From Myxococcota bacterium (lineage in GTDB: Bacteria > Myxococcota_A > UBA9160 > UBA4427): DNA of 64,000 nucleotides. A program made the translations under genes and the position numbers. Of the stretch, positions 29,553-40,412 are shown piece after piece (position 1 is the stretch's first letter; every line of letters begins with the position of its first letter). Below the pieces are notes generated by a model. It had not been told where the DNA came from. It searched no databases and worked only from the letters and a program-made list of their open reading frames with translations. The DNA lies in the NCBI GenBank assembly GCA_041389495.1, contig JAWKRT010000003.1:248001-312000 (forward strand), given 5' to 3'.

Positions 29553-29966
29553 ATGCTGCAACCGAAGAAGGTCAAGCACCGCAAGATGTTCAAGGGGCGC
29601 AACCGCGGCGCGGCGAGCCGCGGCACCGAGCTCGCCTTCGGCGACTTCGGGCTCCAGGCGCTCGGCAACGCGTTCATCACCGCGCGCCAGATCGAAGCGG
29701 CCCGCATCGCGATGACCCGCCACGTGAAGCGCGGCGGCAAGGTGTGGATCCGCGTCTTCCCGGACAAGCCCATCACGAAGAAGCCGGCCGAGACGCGCAT
29801 GGGCAAGGGCAAGGGCAACCCCGAGCTGTGGGTCGCCCCGGTGAAGCGGGGCCGGATGCTCTACGAGATGGAGGGCGTGTCCGTCGAGATCGCGCGCGAA
29901 GCGATGCGACTGGCGGCGCACAAGCTCCCCGTCGCGTGCCGCTTCGTCGTGCGGGAGGAGTCGTGA
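29553..29966 (+). CDS. rplP: 50S ribosomal protein L16
   Basis: A 137-residue L16 (MLQPKKVKHRKMFKGRNRGA, GKGKGNPELWVAPVKRGRML). The arginine hydroxylated by YcfD in E. coli cannot be assigned with certainty. It assembles late near the A-site tRNA. Confidence 0.97.
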   Translation: MLQPKKVKHRKMFKGRNRGAASRGTELAFGDFGLQALGNAFITARQIEAARIAMTRHVKRGGKVWIRVFPDKPITKKPAETRMGKGKGNPELWVAPVKRGRMLYEMEGVSVEIAREAMRLAAHKLPVACRFVVREES

Positions 29967-30163
29967 TGAAGGCTTCGGAGCTCCGCGGCCTCTCGCTCGA
30001 CGAGCTGGAGCAGAAGGTGAAGGACCAGCGCAAGGTGTTCTTCGACGCCAAGCTCCGCCACGTGACGGGGCAGCTCGAGAACACGGCACAGCTCAAGACA
30101 CTCAAGCGGGAGATCGCTCGCGTGGAGACCGTTCTCCGCGAAAAGCGCGAGGGACAGCAGTGA
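29966..30163 (+). CDS. rpmC: 50S ribosomal protein L29
   Basis: A 65-residue helical hairpin (MKASELRGLSLDELEQKVKD, then NTAQLKTLKREIARVETVL), typical L29. The ATG overlaps the rplP stop (TGATG). Confidence 0.95.
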   Translation: MKASELRGLSLDELEQKVKDQRKVFFDAKLRHVTGQLENTAQLKTLKREIARVETVLREKREGQQ

Positions 30164-30423
30164 CGGAACGAGGACGGCGGCGAAGCGTGGTCGGGGTCGT
30201 GGTGAGCGACAAGATGGACAAGACCATCGTCGTGCGGGTCGAGAGGCTCGTGCAGGACCCCCGCTACAAGAAGTACGTACGACGTTATGCGCGCTACATG
30301 GCGCACGACGAGGCGAACGCGTGCAAGGTCGGAGACCAGGTGCGCATCGTCGAACATCGCCCGATGAGCAAGCGCAAGCGCTGGAAGGTCCAGGAGACGC
30401 TCGCGACGGCCACCCGGGTCTGA
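30160..30423 (+). CDS. rpsQ: 30S ribosomal protein S17
   Basis: An 87-residue OB-fold S17 (GVVVSDKMDKTIVVRVERLV, then ACKVGDQVRIVEHRPMSKRK). GTG start overlapping the rpmC stop (GTGA). Confidence 0.96.
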   Translation: MTERGRRRSVVGVVVSDKMDKTIVVRVERLVQDPRYKKYVRRYARYMAHDEANACKVGDQVRIVEHRPMSKRKRWKVQETLATATRV

Positions 30424-30447
30424 CGCGGCGGCGAGCGGAGAAGAACG

Positions 30448-30816
30448 ATGATTCAGCAGGAGTCCAGGCTCCAGGTCGCGGACAACTCGGGCGCGCGCCA
30501 GGTGTCGTGCATCCGCGTGCTCGGCGGCTCGAAGCGCAAGTACGCCTCGATCGGCGACGTGATCGTCGTCGCCGTCAAGGAGGCGATCCCGAACGCGCGC
30601 GTGAAGAAGGGCGAGGTGCGCAAGGCGGTCGTCGTGCGCGTGAAGAAGGGCGTGAACCGCCCCGACGGCTCGATCATCCGCTTCGACGAGAACGCGGCGG
30701 TGCTGATCGACAACCAGAGGGAGCCGGTCGGGACGCGCATCTTCGGGCCCGTCGCGCGCGAGCTCCGCGGGCGCGGGTTCATGAAGATCATCTCGCTGGC
30801 GCCGGAGGTGCTGTAG
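30448..30816 (+). CDS. rplN: 50S ribosomal protein L14
   Basis: A 122-residue L14, complete from MIQQESRLQVADNSGARQVS to RELRGRGFMKIISLAPEVL. The next gene is rplE, two bases later; the rplX gene (L24) normally in between is absent. Confidence 0.98.
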   Translation: MIQQESRLQVADNSGARQVSCIRVLGGSKRKYASIGDVIVVAVKEAIPNARVKKGEVRKAVVVRVKKGVNRPDGSIIRFDENAAVLIDNQREPVGTRIFGPVARELRGRGFMKIISLAPEVL

Positions 30817-30818
30817 CG

Positions 30819-31361
30819 ATGACGCCGAGACTGCTCGAGCGCTACCGGACCGAGGTCGTGCCGAAGCTCCGCGAGGAGTTCGGCTACAAGAACGTCCATC
30901 AGGTGCCGGTGCTGGTGAAGACGGTGGTGAACGTCGGGCTCGGCGAGGCGACGCAGAACCCGAAGCTGATGGAGCGCGCCGTCGAGGAGCTCGCGCTGAT
31001 CACGGGGCAGCGCCCGACGGTGCGCCGTGCGAAGCAGAGCATCTCGAACTTCAAGCTGCGCGAGAACCAGGCGATCGGCTGCGCGGTGACGCTGCGCCGC
31101 GAGCGCCAGTGGGAGTTCCTCGACCGGCTGATGACGGTGGCGCTGCCGCGCGTGCGCGACTTCAAGGGCGTGTCGCCGCGGGCCTTCGACGGCCGCGGCA
31201 ACTACACGCTCGGCCTCAAGGAACAGATCATCTTCCCGGAAATCGACTACGACTCGGTCGAGCGGGTGACGGGCATGAACGTCACCGTCGTGACGACCGC
31301 GAAGTCGGACGCCGAGGCGAAGGCGCTGCTCGCCCACCTCGGCATGCCGTTCCGGAAATAG
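30819..31361 (+). CDS. rplE: 50S ribosomal protein L5
   Basis: A 180-residue L5 that binds 5S rRNA and the P-site tRNA. KTVVNVGLGEATQNPKLMER, RPTVRRAKQSISNFKLRE and GLKEQIIFPEIDYDSVERV are canonical. It is followed after 15 bp by rpsH; the usual rpsN (S14) is missing. Confidence 0.98.
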   Translation: MTPRLLERYRTEVVPKLREEFGYKNVHQVPVLVKTVVNVGLGEATQNPKLMERAVEELALITGQRPTVRRAKQSISNFKLRENQAIGCAVTLRRERQWEFLDRLMTVALPRVRDFKGVSPRAFDGRGNYTLGLKEQIIFPEIDYDSVERVTGMNVTVVTTAKSDAEAKALLAHLGMPFRK

Positions 31362-31376
31362 CGAGGGCGCCTGGCC

Positions 31377-31775
31377 ATGATGACGGACCCGATCTCCGAC
31401 CTGCTCGCGCGCATCCGCAACGCTTCGGCGGCGCGGCACGCACAGACGACGTGCCCCGCCTCGAAGCTCAAGAAGGCGGTGGCGAACGTGATGGTGCAGG
31501 AGGGCTTCCTGACCGCGGTGGAGGAGGAGGCGCCCGAGGGCGGCCACCCGCTGCTGCGCCTCACGCTCCGCTACCGGGACGACGGCAAGCCGATCGCCGA
31601 CGGCATCCAGCGCGTGTCGCGCCCCGGGCGCCGCGTGTTCGTCGGCGCTTCCGACATCGGTCGGGTGCGCGGCGGGCTCGGCATCAAGATCCTGTCGACG
31701 TCGAAGGGCGTGCTGTCGGACCGCGACGCGCGCTCCCAGAACGTCGGCGGCGAAGTGATCTGCGAGGTCTGGTAG
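31377..31775 (+). CDS. rpsH: 30S ribosomal protein S8
   Basis: A 132-residue S8 (MTDPISDLLARIRNASAARH; RPGRRVFVGASDI; GLGIKILSTSKGVLSDRDAR). Two adjacent ATGs at 31377 and 31380 both fit. In E. coli S8 represses the spc operon near rplX/rplE; the absence of rplX here may have altered that site. Confidence 0.97.
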   Translation: MMTDPISDLLARIRNASAARHAQTTCPASKLKKAVANVMVQEGFLTAVEEEAPEGGHPLLRLTLRYRDDGKPIADGIQRVSRPGRRVFVGASDIGRVRGGLGIKILSTSKGVLSDRDARSQNVGGEVICEVW

Positions 31776-31777
31776 CG

Positions 31778-32320
31778 ATGTCGCGCATCGGCAACAAGGC
31801 GATCGCGGTGCCGAAGGGCGTCGAGCTCTCGGTGGCCGACGGCTCGCTCTCGGTGAAGGGGCCGAAGGGGACGCTGACGCGTCCGCTGCCGCCGAAGATC
31901 GACGTCCGCATCGACGACGGCACCGTCACGTTCGCACGGCCCGCCCACGACACGAAGACGCGCGCCCTCCACGGGCTCGCGCGCGCGCTCGTGAACAACA
32001 TGGTCACGGGCGTGACCGAGGGCTTCAAGAGGGAGCTCGAGATCCAGGGCGTCGGCTACCGCGCGAACGCGAGCGGCCAGACGCTCAACCTCCTGCTCGG
32101 CTTCTCGCATCCCGTCGAGATGCCGGTGCCGGAGGGGCTCTCCGTGTCGGTCGAGGCGAACACGACGATCCGGATCGAGGGCATCGACAAGCAGCAGGTC
32201 GGCCAGTTCGCGGCCGACATCCGCTCGCTCCGGCCGCCCGAGCCCTACAAGGGCAAGGGCGTCCGGTACGCCGGCGAGCGCGTGCGCCGCAAGGTCGGCA
32301 AGACCGGCGCGGGGAAGTAG
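31778..32320 (+). CDS. rplF: 50S ribosomal protein L6
   Basis: A 180-residue L6 with its two repeated domains (MSRIGNKAIAVPKGVELSV; RELEIQGVGYRA; RPPEPYKGKGVRYAGERV). Starts two bases after rpsH. Confidence 0.98.
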   Translation: MSRIGNKAIAVPKGVELSVADGSLSVKGPKGTLTRPLPPKIDVRIDDGTVTFARPAHDTKTRALHGLARALVNNMVTGVTEGFKRELEIQGVGYRANASGQTLNLLLGFSHPVEMPVPEGLSVSVEANTTIRIEGIDKQQVGQFAADIRSLRPPEPYKGKGVRYAGERVRRKVGKTGAGK

Positions 32321-32326
32321 GGCCCA

Positions 32327-32698
32327 ATGCAGAAACGAATCCGCAACGAAGACCTGCGGCGACGCCTCCAGCGGCGCAAGCGCATCGCGAAGCGCGTCGC
32401 CGAGTCCGAGCGGCCGTCGCTCACGGTGTTCCGCAGCGCGAAGCACATCTACGCGCAGGTCGTCGACCCGCAGACCGGCCGCACGCTCTTCACCGTCTCG
32501 ACGCGGCAGAAGGGCCTCGCGAACGGCTCCGGTGCGACGGGCAACGTCGAGGCGGCGAAGCGCGTCGGCGCGGCCGTCGCCGCCGAGGCGAGGAAGCACG
32601 ACATCACGCGCGTCGTCTTCAACCGCAACGGCTTCCTCTATCACGGTCGCGTCAAGGCGCTGGCCGACGCCGCCCGCGAAGGCGGCCTGGAGTTCTAG
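32327..32698 (+). CDS. rplR: 50S ribosomal protein L18
   Basis: A 123-residue L18 (RPSLTVFRSAKHIYAQVVD; FNRNGFLYHGRVKALADAAR) that binds 5S rRNA. ORF starts six bases after rplF. Confidence 0.97.
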   Translation: MQKRIRNEDLRRRLQRRKRIAKRVAESERPSLTVFRSAKHIYAQVVDPQTGRTLFTVSTRQKGLANGSGATGNVEAAKRVGAAVAAEARKHDITRVVFNRNGFLYHGRVKALADAAREGGLEF

Positions 32699-33205
32699 AT
32701 GGCGGCGCTCGTTCCCCACTCCGAGATCAATCCCAACGAGCTCGAGCTCTCCGATCGCGTGATCCACATCAATCGCGTCGCGAAGGTGGTGAAGGGCGGC
32801 CGGCGCTTCAGCTTCAGCGCCATCGTGGTCGTCGGCGACGGCAACGGCGTGGTCGGCGTCGGGATGGGCAAGGCCGGCGAGGTGCCGGAGGCGATCCGCA
32901 AGGGCATCGACAAGGCCCGGCGCTCGCTCTTCCGCGTGCCGCTCGTGCAGGGGACGCTCCCGCACGAGGTGATCGGCCGCTTCGGCGCGGGGCGCGTGCT
33001 GCTCAAGCCGGCCTCGGCCGGTACGGGCGTGATCGCGGGCGGCCCCGTGCGCGCGGTGGTCGAGGTCGCCGGCGTGAAGGACGTGCTCACGAAGACGCTC
33101 GGCACCAACAACCCGCACAACGTCGTGCACGCGACGGTGTCCGGGCTGCTGTCGCTGCGCGACCCCGAGGAGCGCCTCGCGGAGCTCGGGAGGGCGCGCT
33201 CGTGA
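32699..33205 (+). CDS. rpsE: 30S ribosomal protein S5
   Basis: A 168-residue S5 (ELSDRVIHINRVAKVVKGGR, GNGVVGVGMGKAGEVPEAIR, GTGVIAGGPVRAVVEVAGV). Starts directly after the rplR stop. Confidence 0.97.
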   Translation: MAALVPHSEINPNELELSDRVIHINRVAKVVKGGRRFSFSAIVVVGDGNGVVGVGMGKAGEVPEAIRKGIDKARRSLFRVPLVQGTLPHEVIGRFGAGRVLLKPASAGTGVIAGGPVRAVVEVAGVKDVLTKTLGTNNPHNVVHATVSGLLSLRDPEERLAELGRARS

Positions 33206-33399
33206 GCGCGGCGAACGCGGGGAAGACGCTCAAGGTGAAGCAGGTCCGCAGCGCGATCGGCTTCGACCAGCGGCAGCGCGCGACGCTGCGCGGCCTCGGC
33301 ATCCGCCGCCTGCAGCAGGTGGTCGAGCTCGAGGACACGCCGTCCGTGCGCGGGATGATCCAGAAGGTGCACCACCTCGTCGTGGTGCTGGAGAGCTAG
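33202..33399 (+). CDS. rpmD: 50S ribosomal protein L30
   Basis: A 65-residue L30 (LKVKQVRSAIGFDQRQRATL, GLGIRRLQQVVELEDTPSVR). GTG start overlapping the rpsE stop (GTGA). Confidence 0.95.
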   Translation: MSAANAGKTLKVKQVRSAIGFDQRQRATLRGLGIRRLQQVVELEDTPSVRGMIQKVHHLVVVLES

Positions 33400-33403
33400 T
33401 CGG

Positions 33404-33843
33404 ATGTTGGAACGACTCGCGCCGAACCCGGGAGCCAAGCCGAGCAAGATGCGCGTCGGCCGGGGCCCGGGCTCGGGCAAGGGCCGCTACTGCGGTCGGG
33501 GCATCAAGGGCCAGGGCACGCGCTCGGCCGGGCGGCCGAAGGGCGCCGGCTTCGAGGGCGGCCAGATGCCGATCGCGCGCCGCATCCCGAAGCGCGGCTT
33601 CACGAACTCCTTCCGCAAGGAGGTGGCGATCGTGAACCTCTCGGACCTCGCCGGCTTCGGCGAGGGCGCGACGGTGGACGTCGATGCGCTCGTGGCGCGC
33701 GGGCTCGTCGCGCGCCGCCACGACGCCGTGAAGCTGCTCGGCGACGGCGACGCGCCGCGCGGGCTCACGGTGAAGGTGCATCGCGCGAGCGCGCAGGCGA
33801 AGACGAAGATCGAGGCCGCGGGCGGCGCGGTGGAGCTCGTCTG

Positions 33844-33844
<1 letters not shown>
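33404..33844 (+). CDS. rplO: 50S ribosomal protein L15
   Basis: A 146-residue L15 with the glycine-rich N-terminal extension (RVGRGPGSGKGRYCGRGIKG) and the FTNSFRKEVAIVNLSDL core. Confidence 0.97.
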
Positions 33845-35150
<1,306 letters not shown>

Positions 35151-35154
<4 letters not shown>

Positions 35155-35729
35155 GCGCGCGGCGCAGGACGCGGCTCGTGCTGCTCGGCCCGCCGGGTGC
35201 CGGCAAGGGAACGCAGGCCGCGGCCATCAAGGACGGGCTCGGCGTTCCGCACGTCTCCACCGGAGACATGCTGCGCGAGGCCGTGGCCCGGGGGACCGAG
35301 ATCGGCAGGCAGGCCAAGGCGGTGATGGACGCCGGCAAGCTCGTGAGCGACGCGATCGTGATCGGCATCGCCAAGGAGCGGCTGTCGCAGCCGGACGCGG
35401 AGAAGGGCTTCATCCTCGACGGCTTCCCGCGCACGATCGCGCAGGCCGAGGCGCTCGACGCGCTGCTCGGCGATCTCGGCATGCCGCTCGACGCCTGTCT
35501 CGCGATCACGGCGGACACCGAGGCCATCGTGGCGCGGCTCCTCAAGCGCGCCGAGATCGAGGGGCGCGCGGACGACAACGAGGCGACGATCCGCGCGCGC
35601 ATGAAGGAGTACGACGCGAAGACGGCGCCGCTGCTCGCGTACTACCGCGAGCGCGGGCTGCTCGCGGAGGTGGATGGAATGGGCGAGGTCGCCGCAGTGA
35701 CCTCGCGCATCATGGAGGTGATCGGATAG
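35151..35729 (+). CDS. adk: adenylate kinase
   Basis: The 192-residue enzyme interconverts ATP + AMP and 2 ADP. The P-loop LLGPPGAGKGTQAA, STGDMLREAVARGTEIG and FILDGFPRTIAQAEALD are complete. The LID is the short form without zinc cysteines (RAEIEGRADDNEATIRARM), shorter than the 214-residue E. coli enzyme. ATG overlaps the secY stop (ATGA). Confidence 0.97.
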
Positions 35730-35730
35730 C

Positions 35731-36516
35731 GTGAACGCCGAGCGGATCCCGATCAAGACGCGGGCCGAGATCGAGGCGATGCGGGCGACCGGTCGCCACG
35801 TCGCCGAGATCCTGCTCGAGCTCCGCGCTCGGGTGGAGCCCGGCGTCACGACGGCCGAGCTCGACCGCCACGCGCGCCGGGCCATCGCCGATCGGAAGCT
35901 GCGCTCGTCGTTCCTGGGCTACGGGCCGGGCGGGCTGCCGCCGTACCCCGCGGTCGTGTGCGTGTCGGTGAACGAGGAGATCGTCCACGGCATCCCGGGG
36001 CCGCGCGAGCTCAAGTCGGGCGACGTCGTCAGCGTCGACTTCGGCGTCGAGCTGGGCGGCGTCCACGCGGACTCGGCGTTCACGATGATCGTGGGCGACG
36101 CGAGCGAGGAGGCCGAGCGGCTCGTCGAGGTGACGCACGAGTCGCTGTACCGCGGCATCGAGCAGATGGCGCCCGGGCAGCGGCTCTCGGACATCGGGGC
36201 GGCCGTGCAGGAGCACGCGGAAGGCGGCGGCTACGCGGTGGTGCGGCAGTTCGTCGGGCACGGCATCGGGCACGCGATGCACGAGCTGCCGCAGGTGCCG
36301 AACTTCGGGCGGCGGGGGCGCGGGCCGCGTCTGCTGCCGGGGATGGTGTTCGCGATCGAGCCCATGGTGAACGTCGGGACGCACAAGGTGCGGATGCTCG
36401 ACGACGAGTGGACGGCAGTGACGGCGGACGGCGCGCTCTCGGCGCACTTCGAGCACACGGTGCTCGTGACCGAGAACGGGCCGGAAGTCCTGACGAAGGT
36501 GGCGGGCTCGCACTGA
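35731..36516 (+). CDS. map: methionine aminopeptidase, type I
   Basis: The 261-residue enzyme removes the initiator methionine. The five metal ligands are visible in SVDFGVELGGVHADSAF (two Asp), GHGIGHAMHELPQVPN (His), FAIEPMVN (Glu) and FEHTVLVTE (Glu). GTG start one base after adk. No infA follows: the next gene is rpmJ after 58 bp. Confidence 0.96.
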   Translation: MNAERIPIKTRAEIEAMRATGRHVAEILLELRARVEPGVTTAELDRHARRAIADRKLRSSFLGYGPGGLPPYPAVVCVSVNEEIVHGIPGPRELKSGDVVSVDFGVELGGVHADSAFTMIVGDASEEAERLVEVTHESLYRGIEQMAPGQRLSDIGAAVQEHAEGGGYAVVRQFVGHGIGHAMHELPQVPNFGRRGRGPRLLPGMVFAIEPMVNVGTHKVRMLDDEWTAVTADGALSAHFEHTVLVTENGPEVLTKVAGSH

Positions 36517-36574
36517 GGCGGTCCGCGGGCGCGGCCGGCGCGAGCGGGCCGCGCCGGAAGCACGGAGAGCGACG

Positions 36575-36688
36575 ATGAAGGTTCGAGCATCGGTTCGGAA
36601 GATGTGCGACAAGTGCCGCGTCATCAGGCGCCGCGGCGTGGTCCGCATCATCTGCGACAACCCGAAGCACAAGCAGCGCCAGGGCTGA
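36575..36688 (+). CDS. rpmJ: 50S ribosomal protein L36
   Basis: A 37-residue L36 too short for many gene finders, complete from MKVRASVRKMCDKCRVIRRR to the QRQG end. Cys11, Cys14, Cys27 and His32 form the zinc-ribbon site. GGAGAGCG precedes the ATG. Confidence 0.96.
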   Translation: MKVRASVRKMCDKCRVIRRRGVVRIICDNPKHKQRQG

Positions 36689-36701
36689 GGAGAGGCCGAG
36701 C

Positions 36702-37082
36702 ATGGCACGCATCGCAGGCGTGGACTTGCCGCGCAACAAGCGCGTCGAGATCTCGCTCACGTACATCTACGGCGTCGGCCGCACCACCGCGAAGCGCATC
36801 CTCGAGAAGGCCGAGGTGGACGCCGGCACGCGCACCGACCAGCTCTCCGAGTCCGAGGTGCAGCGGCTGCGCGAGATCATCGAGCGCGAGGTCGAGGTCG
36901 AGGGCGACCTGCGCCGCGAGGTCAGCCAGAACATCAAGATGCTGATGGACATCGGCTGCTACCGCGGGCTCCGCCATCGCCGCGGTCTGCCGGTGCGCGG
37001 CCAGCGCACGCACACGAACGCGCGCACGCGCAAGGGACCGAAGAAGACCGTGGCCGGCAAGAAGCAGCCGGGCAAGAAGTAA
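36702..37082 (+). CDS. rpsM: 30S ribosomal protein S13
   Basis: A 126-residue S13 (MARIAGVDLPRNKRVEISLT, YIYGVGRTTAKRILEKAEV, RHRRGLPVRGQRTHTNARTR). Located 13 bp after rpmJ at the start of the alpha cluster. Confidence 0.97.
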   Translation: MARIAGVDLPRNKRVEISLTYIYGVGRTTAKRILEKAEVDAGTRTDQLSESEVQRLREIIEREVEVEGDLRREVSQNIKMLMDIGCYRGLRHRRGLPVRGQRTHTNARTRKGPKKTVAGKKQPGKK

Positions 37083-37118
37083 GGATCCGATCGCGCACCG
37101 CGCGGGGACGGGACGGAC

Positions 37119-37508
37119 ATGGCCGCAGTCAAGAAGCAGCAGAAGAAGAAGGTCAAGAAGAACATCCCGACCGGGGTGGCTCACATCCAGGCGACCTTCA
37201 ACAACACGATCATCACGATCACCGACGTCGGCGGGAACGCCGTGGCGTGGGCGACGAGCGGGCAGGCGGGCTTCAAGGGCTCGCGCAAGTCGACGCCGTT
37301 CGCCGCGCAGGTGGCCGCGGAAGAGTGTGCGAAGAAGGCGATGGAGCACGGCATGCGCACCGTCGGCGTGTACGTGAAGGGCCCGGGCGCGGGGCGCGAG
37401 TCCGCGCTGCGCGCGCTCCAGGCCGCGGGCCTGCGCGTCACGATGATCCGCGACGTCACGCCCATCCCCCACAACGGCTGCCGCCCGCCCAAGCGGCGCC
37501 GCGTCTAG
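37119..37508 (+). CDS. rpsK: 30S ribosomal protein S11
   Basis: A 129-residue S11 (GVAHIQATFNNTIITITDVG, KGPGAGRESALRALQAAGL, RDVTPIPHNGCRPPKRRRV). N-terminal lysine-rich tail. Confidence 0.97.
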   Translation: MAAVKKQQKKKVKKNIPTGVAHIQATFNNTIITITDVGGNAVAWATSGQAGFKGSRKSTPFAAQVAAEECAKKAMEHGMRTVGVYVKGPGAGRESALRALQAAGLRVTMIRDVTPIPHNGCRPPKRRRV

Positions 37509-37532
37509 CTTCTCGAGGAAGAGGAACGCCGC

Positions 37533-38159
37533 ATGGCTCGTTACAACGGTTCCGTCTGCCGGCTCTGCCGCCGGGAGGGCACGAAGCTCTTCCTCAAGGG
37601 CGACCGGTGCTACTCGGACAAGTGCTCGATCGACAAGCGCGCCTATCCGCCGGGCCAGCACGGCCAGGGCCGGACCCGCTTCTCGGACTATGGAGTCCAG
37701 CTGCGCGAGAAGCAGAAGGTGAAGCGCATGTACGGAATGCTCGAGCGGCAGTTCCGGCTCACCTACCAGCGCGCGTCGCGGATGAAGGGTCGCTCCGGCG
37801 AGAACCTCCTCATCCTGCTCGAGCGCCGGCTCGACAACGTCGTCTTCCGGCTCGGCTTCGCGACCTCGCGCGCCGAGGCGCGGCAGCTCGTGAAGCACGG
37901 CCACTTCATCGTGAACGGTCGCAAGGCGCACACGCCGTCCCTGCTCGTCAAGCCGGGCTGGAAGGTCGTGCTCCGCGAGCGCTCGCGCGAGGTGGCCCGC
38001 ATCTCGGGCGCGCTCGACGCGCTCGAGGGCAAGAGCCTCCCGTCGTGGCTCGAGCTCGACAAGTCGAGCTTCGAGGGAACGATCAAGCAGCTGCCCGTGC
38101 GCGAGGACATCACGATCCCGATCGACGAGCAGCTGATCGTGGAGCACTACTCGCGCTAG
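37533..38159 (+). CDS. rpsD: 30S ribosomal protein S4
   Basis: A 208-residue S4 of the zinc-binding C+ type: the N-terminal CRLCRREG and CYSDKCS provide four cysteines. The S4 RNA-binding domain follows (LDNVVFRLGFATSRAEARQL). In E. coli S4 represses the alpha operon. Confidence 0.97.
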   Translation: MARYNGSVCRLCRREGTKLFLKGDRCYSDKCSIDKRAYPPGQHGQGRTRFSDYGVQLREKQKVKRMYGMLERQFRLTYQRASRMKGRSGENLLILLERRLDNVVFRLGFATSRAEARQLVKHGHFIVNGRKAHTPSLLVKPGWKVVLRERSREVARISGALDALEGKSLPSWLELDKSSFEGTIKQLPVREDITIPIDEQLIVEHYSR

Positions 38160-38295
38160 TCGGCGCGCACCGCGCGCCGTCGGCGATTTCGTCGCGGAAG
38201 CCCGCAGCGTGCGGGCGCCCGGATCCGCGAAGCCCACCCACCCCGCAGAACGCACCGGTCCGGGCCGGCACGGAACAGCGGGAGGGAGAGAACGC

Positions 38296-39324
<1,029 letters not shown>

Positions 39325-39327
39325 GTC

Positions 39328-39699
39328 ATGATGCACCGAAAGAGCGGACGTCACCTCGGGCGCACGGCCGCGCACCGCAAGGCGATGTTCCGGAACATGG
39401 TCACGTCGCTGCTCGAGCACGAGCGCATCGAGACGACGGACGGGAAGGCGAAGGAGCTCCGGCGCCTCGCCGACCGCATGATCACGCTCGGGAAGCGCGG
39501 CGACCTTCACGCGCGCCGGCAGGCGCTCGCCGTGGTGCGCAGCAAGGACGTGACGGCGAAGCTCTTCGACGAGCTCGCCACGCGCTACAAGGATCGGCCG
39601 GGCGGCTACACGCGCATCCTGAAGATCGGCCACCGCCCGGGCGACGCCGCTCCGATGTCGATCATCGAGCTCGTCGACGCCCGGCTCGGCGGCGACTGA
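39328..39699 (+). CDS. rplQ: 50S ribosomal protein L17
   Basis: A 123-residue L17 (HLGRTAAHRKAMFRNMVTSL, RIETTDGKAKELRRLADRMI). Three bases after rpoA; last gene of the ribosomal cluster. Confidence 0.97.
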   Translation: MMHRKSGRHLGRTAAHRKAMFRNMVTSLLEHERIETTDGKAKELRRLADRMITLGKRGDLHARRQALAVVRSKDVTAKLFDELATRYKDRPGGYTRILKIGHRPGDAAPMSIIELVDARLGGD

Positions 39700-39724
39700 G
39701 GCGCGCGCGGCGAGCGGCGAGCCC

Positions 39725-40294
39725 GTGACCGGCGCACCCGAGACGAACGGCGACGCGCCCCGGCCCCTGGCCGGGGCGCGTTCGCGCATCGCGGCCGTGC
39801 TCGTCGTGGTCGCGGTCGCGGCGGTCGTGATCGCGCTCGGCGAATCGGCGCCCGAGCCGATCGAGCGCGGCGCGCTCGCGCCCGACTTCCGCGCTCCGCT
39901 CCTCGACGGCCGCGCGCCCGTCGCGCTGTCGAGCCTGCGCGGCAAGGTCGTGCTCGTGAACTTCTGGGCGACCTGGTGCGCGCCGTGCCAGGCCGAGATG
40001 CCGGCCATGCAGCGCCTCTACGAAGGCCTGCACGGCGAGGGCTTCGAGCTGCTCGCCGTCTCGGTGGACGACGAGCCGACCGACGTCGCGGCCTTCCGCG
40101 ACCGCCTCGGCATCACCTTCCCGATCCTGCTCGACCCGGACGAGGAGATCGCGCGGCGCTACCAGACGACCGGCTATCCCGAGTCGCTGCTGATCGATCG
40201 CGACGGCCACATGATCGAGCGCTACGTGGGCGAGAAGGAATGGGACGCGCCGCGCCACGTCGCGCGCATCCGCCAGCTGCTCGCCGAAGGCTGA
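39725..40294 (+). CDS. TlpA-family thiol-disulfide oxidoreductase
   Basis: The 189-residue protein has an N-terminal membrane anchor (about residues 22-40), then a thioredoxin fold of the AhpC/TSA-TlpA group with the redox motif WATWCAPCQAEMPAMQ. It should act in the periplasm, for example in cytochrome c maturation (ResA/CcmG-like) or disulfide reduction. No cytochrome gene is adjacent, so the partner is unknown. GTG start 25 bp after rplQ. Confidence 0.9.
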   Translation: MTGAPETNGDAPRPLAGARSRIAAVLVVVAVAAVVIALGESAPEPIERGALAPDFRAPLLDGRAPVALSSLRGKVVLVNFWATWCAPCQAEMPAMQRLYEGLHGEGFELLAVSVDDEPTDVAAFRDRLGITFPILLDPDEEIARRYQTTGYPESLLIDRDGHMIERYVGEKEWDAPRHVARIRQLLAEG

Positions 40295-40412
40295 GCTTCC
40301 ACCGGCGCGCCGAGCGGCGCGCGCGGGCGAGTGCCAGGGCGCGCGCGCTCCGTTACCTTGCGCGCCCGCAGCCGCGCCGGCGGGCTCGCGGTGTCGCACT
40401 CGGGGGGAGCGC

